Source of the DNA: CAWDLX01 sp963753485
GTDB taxonomy: Bacteria > Actinomycetota > Actinomycetes > Mycobacteriales > Micromonosporaceae
DNA length: 64,000 nt
Reading direction: 5' to 3'
Assembly (NCBI GenBank): GCA_963753485.1
Contig: CAVWCL010000007.1
Coordinates: forward strand, 186,001-250,000
The notes under the pieces were generated by a model. The model was not told where the DNA came from, searched no databases, and saw only the letters and a list, made by a program, of their open reading frames with translations. The first letter of the stretch is position 1. The number at the start of each line of letters is the position of its first letter. Both the position numbers and the translations under genes were made by a program. This document shows, one piece after another, positions 62,011 through 64,000 of the stretch.

Positions 62011-62871
62011 ATGAACGGTATGGCCGGCGCCGCTTACCGGGATCTGTCCCGACCCCCGCTGCACGCGGGGCGACTCGCCCGGGCTCTGGTCGTCGACGAC
62101 GGCGTCTGGTCGCAGATCCGGGTGGTCGCCGCCACCGGCTCGACCAATGCCGATCTCGCCGCCGCCGCCCGCCGGGGTGAGCCGGAGGGCCTGGTGCTGG
62201 TGGCCGAGAGCCAGAGTGCCGGGCGTGGCCGGCTCGACCGCGTCTGGGCCGCGCCGCCCCGCTCCTCGATCACGATGAGCGTGCTGCTGCGACCAGACGT
62301 GCCCGCGGTCCGCCTGGGGTGGCTCCCGCTGCTCGCCGGGGCCGCCCTGGTCGAGACGGTCGGGCGGGTCGCGGTTGTCGACGCCGCTGTCAAGTGGCCC
62401 AACGACCTGCTGGTACGGCCGGCCGCCGGGGCCGACGGCTATGGCAAGTGCGCCGGTGTGCTGGCCGAGGCGGTGCCCGGCGCCGTGGTCCTCGGCATCG
62501 GGCTCAACGTCAGCCAGCGGGCCGACGAACTGCCGCCGCCGATCGACCGGTCCGCCTTCCCGTCCACGTCGCTCGCGCTCGCGGGGGCGGCGTGTGTCGA
62601 CCGGGATCCGCTGGTACGGGCGATCCTGCGCGGTCTGGGCGAGTGGTACCGGCGCTGGTGCGCGACGGACGGGGATCCCGAGCAGTGCGGGCTGCGCCAG
62701 GCGTACCGGGACGCCTGTCACACGATCAGGCAGGAGGTCACCGTGGGTCTGCCCGACGGGGAGATCGTGCGCGGGCAGGCCCGCGATGTCGACCTCGACG
62801 GCCGGTTGCTGATCGCCACCGGTGCCGGTGTGCGCCCGCTTGCCGCCGGTGACGTGCTGGCCGTACGGTGA
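62011..62871 (+). CDS. birA: Biotin--[acetyl-CoA-carboxylase] ligase
   Basis: This 286-residue enzyme activates biotin to biotinyl-AMP and attaches it to the carrier lysine of carboxylases such as AccA. The catalytic core is seen in ATGSTNADLAAAARRGEPEGLVLVAESQSAGRGRLDRVWAAPP (GRGRxxR loop), KWPNDLLV and GIGLNVSQ; the C-terminal SH3-like domain ends with ARDVDLDGRLLIATGAGVRPLAAGDV. There is no N-terminal DNA-binding domain, so it is a monofunctional ligase. ATG 62011 or 62020 are possible starts. Its position near accB and accE is common in actinobacteria. Confidence 0.92.
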   Translation: MNGMAGAAYRDLSRPPLHAGRLARALVVDDGVWSQIRVVAATGSTNADLAAAARRGEPEGLVLVAESQSAGRGRLDRVWAAPPRSSITMSVLLRPDVPAVRLGWLPLLAGAALVETVGRVAVVDAAVKWPNDLLVRPAAGADGYGKCAGVLAEAVPGAVVLGIGLNVSQRADELPPPIDRSAFPSTSLALAGAACVDRDPLVRAILRGLGEWYRRWCATDGDPEQCGLRQAYRDACHTIRQEVTVGLPDGEIVRGQARDVDLDGRLLIATGAGVRPLAAGDVLAVR

Positions 62872-62968
62872 TCATGGGCTTGTTCCGATATGCGCGTTCA
62901 GGTGAGGACAAGGCTGGCGTGGACCCACTAAGGTCGGCGCCGATAACGATGGTGGTCGGGAGGTTCGG

Positions 62969-63520
62969 GTGGCTTTTCCAGATGATTCGCTAACCGACGA
63001 CGAACATGTGGTGCTGCACCTGCATCCGCACTGGGCCGCGATGATCATTCCCGGATTCTGGACCGTCGTCGGGGCCGGTGCGCTCATTGCCGCGTCGGTC
63101 CTGGGTTGGGCCAGTTTCCTGGTCATTGTGATCGGCGCGGTCGCGCTGGTGCTCTTTCTCTGGCTGGCCCTGTGGCCATTCATCGTCTGGCGCAGCACGC
63201 ATTTCGTCTTCACGAACGAGCGGGTGCTGCTGCGTGAGGGCGTCCTGAACCGCGAGCAGCGCGACATTCCGCTGACCCGGGTCAACGACGTGACCTCGTC
63301 GCAGCACCTGTGGCAGCGGCTGCTCGCCTGCGGGCAGCTCACCGTCGAGTCGGCCGGCGAGCGCGGCCAGTCGGTACTGCACAACGTGCCGCAGGTGGTC
63401 CGGGTGCAGAAGGTGGTCTACGAACTCGTCGAGGCCGACCACGAACGCCGTACCCTGGATGACCAGGACCTACGCAACGCGCTGCGCGAAGTGGTCCGCG
63501 GCGACAACGACAAGTCCTGA
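62969..63520 (+). CDS. PH-domain (bPH2/YdbS-like) membrane protein
   Basis: This is a 183-residue protein. Two adjacent helices (MIIPGFWTVVGAGALIAASVLGW and FLVIVIGAVALVLFLWLALWPFIVW) are followed by a bacterial PH domain with the typical RSTHFVFTNERVLLREGVLNREQRDIPLTRVNDVTSSQHLWQRLLACGQLTVESAGERGQSVLHNVPQVVRVQKVVYELVE. Function is unknown; related proteins lie in envelopes and some are stress-linked. GTG 62969 has GGGAGG a few bases upstream. It is convergent with the GtrA gene. Confidence 0.85.
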   Translation: MAFPDDSLTDDEHVVLHLHPHWAAMIIPGFWTVVGAGALIAASVLGWASFLVIVIGAVALVLFLWLALWPFIVWRSTHFVFTNERVLLREGVLNREQRDIPLTRVNDVTSSQHLWQRLLACGQLTVESAGERGQSVLHNVPQVVRVQKVVYELVEADHERRTLDDQDLRNALREVVRGDNDKS

Positions 63521-63538
63521 TCTTTACCGCTTTAGGCG

Positions 63539-64000
63539 TCAGTCGTGGGCTTTGGCCCGAGATCGATGGGCGAAGGCGGTGGCGTCGACGGTGTGCCGGT
63601 TCGCGCCGTGGCGGGCAAAGGGTGCGTCAACCACCTTGATGACCACGGAGCCACCCGGGGTCGCGGTGACCACGAGCGCCGGCGCTGCGCGCACCGGGGC
63701 CGCCACCAGGTCCACCGCAACCCCGTCGCGCGCGGCATCGTCAAGTGCGGCCCCGTCAAGTGGGGCATCCTCAAGCGCCGCTGGGGTCTCGGGCGCGAGC
63801 TGCTCCTTGAAGACGTGGGTGCGGTAGGCCCAGAACCGGAACAGCGTGCCCAGCCCGATGCCGACCGCGGTGCTGATGTTGAACGCGATGAGGTGCGTCT
63901 GGTGCAGCCCGTACTTGGTGAAGGCCACCACGCTGGTCTCAATGAGCAGACCGACCGCGTTGAAGAAGAAGAAGAGCCCGTACTCGCGGTGCAATGTCGA
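63539..64000 (-). CDS. GtrA-family membrane protein, C-terminal part (continues beyond the window)
   Basis: The reading frame is open to the edge of the window. The visible part holds the last two of four helices (LFFFFNAVGLLIETSVVAFTKY and HLIAFNISTAVGIGLGTLFRFWAYRTHVF, where RFWAYRTHVF matches the conserved GtrA end NRxWVF). A hydrophilic tail of about 85 residues follows, rich in Ala/Pro, which is unusual for the family. GtrA proteins are thought to flip or handle polyprenyl-linked sugars in cell-wall or O-antigen glucosylation. The true start and first two helices lie outside. In-frame TTG 63994 should not be taken as start. Confidence 0.8.
   Translation of the reverse strand, partial: STLHREYGLFFFFNAVGLLIETSVVAFTKYGLHQTHLIAFNISTAVGIGLGTLFRFWAYRTHVFKEQLAPETPAALEDAPLDGAALDDAARDGVAVDLVAAPVRAAPALVVTATPGGSVVIKVVDAPFARHGANRHTVDATAFAHRSRAKAHD

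Overview
This window is a chromosomal segment of a high-GC actinomycete, most likely a member of the Micromonosporaceae. This is inferred from the strongly GC-biased third codon positions, frequent GTG/TTG starts, an actinobacterial conservon (sensor kinase, roadblock protein, DUF742 protein, Ras-like GTPase), the AccA/AccB/AccE-type acyl-CoA carboxylase genes and several actinobacteria-specific hypothetical families. I see no tRNA or rRNA gene, no CRISPR array, no prophage and no intact insertion sequence. Species cannot be fixed from the sequence alone.

Layout. 1-7.1 kb holds the start of a galE-like gene, a CBS/CorC-type protein, a Uma2 fragment, trpS, a YihY/BrkB membrane protein, an acidic protein, a GH13 alpha-glucosidase and a methyltransferase. 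7.4-16.1 kb is a nucleoside uptake and salvage operon: BMP-type binding lipoprotein, ABC ATPase, two permeases, cytidine deaminase, thymidine phosphorylase, then a cupin and a DUF4272 protein. 16.1-20.5 kb has an MMPL transporter, an RlmA-like rRNA methyltransferase and adenosine deaminase. 20.7-25.6 kb is a complete four-gene conservon. Opposite to it, at 25.8-29.0 kb, lies a second, unusual set: a roadblock protein, a protein that joins a catalytically broken IS110-transposase-like domain to the same C-terminal tail as the conservon kinase, and an acidic protein of unknown function. 29.2-30.7 kb is an AAA-type ATPase with its own AT-rich promoter. 30.7-34.8 kb is deoC with two aldehyde dehydrogenase genes, divergent from upp; these complete the salvage theme (deoxyribose-5-phosphate to acetaldehyde, and uracil to UMP).

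34.7-42.0 kb is a minus-strand run: Ser/Thr kinase, phospho-sugar mutase, bifunctional GT2/CDP-glycerol transferase and a polytopic membrane protein, suggesting cell-wall polymer or glycan synthesis. 42.2-44.1 kb is a methylmalonyl-CoA-mutase-type catalytic subunit preceded by four identical, overlapping 13-codon mini-ORFs. 44.3-52.2 kb carries an M20 amidohydrolase, a membrane/lipase-like fusion, an MBL hydrolase, a SCO6745-like protein, a gamma-glutamylcyclotransferase-like protein and an LpdA-like flavoprotein. 52.2-53.6 kb is a short threonyl-tRNA synthetase behind a Thr-rich leader peptide and terminator, which looks like a ribosome-mediated attenuator. 53.7-64 kb contains the biotin-dependent carboxylase genes accA, accB and accE with birA, a PadR-controlled drug-type ABC exporter with two visible operators, maf, an O-methyltransferase, a PH-domain protein and a partial GtrA.

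The most unusual signals are the IS110-derived conservon-like protein, the threonine attenuator, the chain of coupled mini-ORFs, and several short tandem arrays that duplicate the start or stop codon of the adjacent gene.
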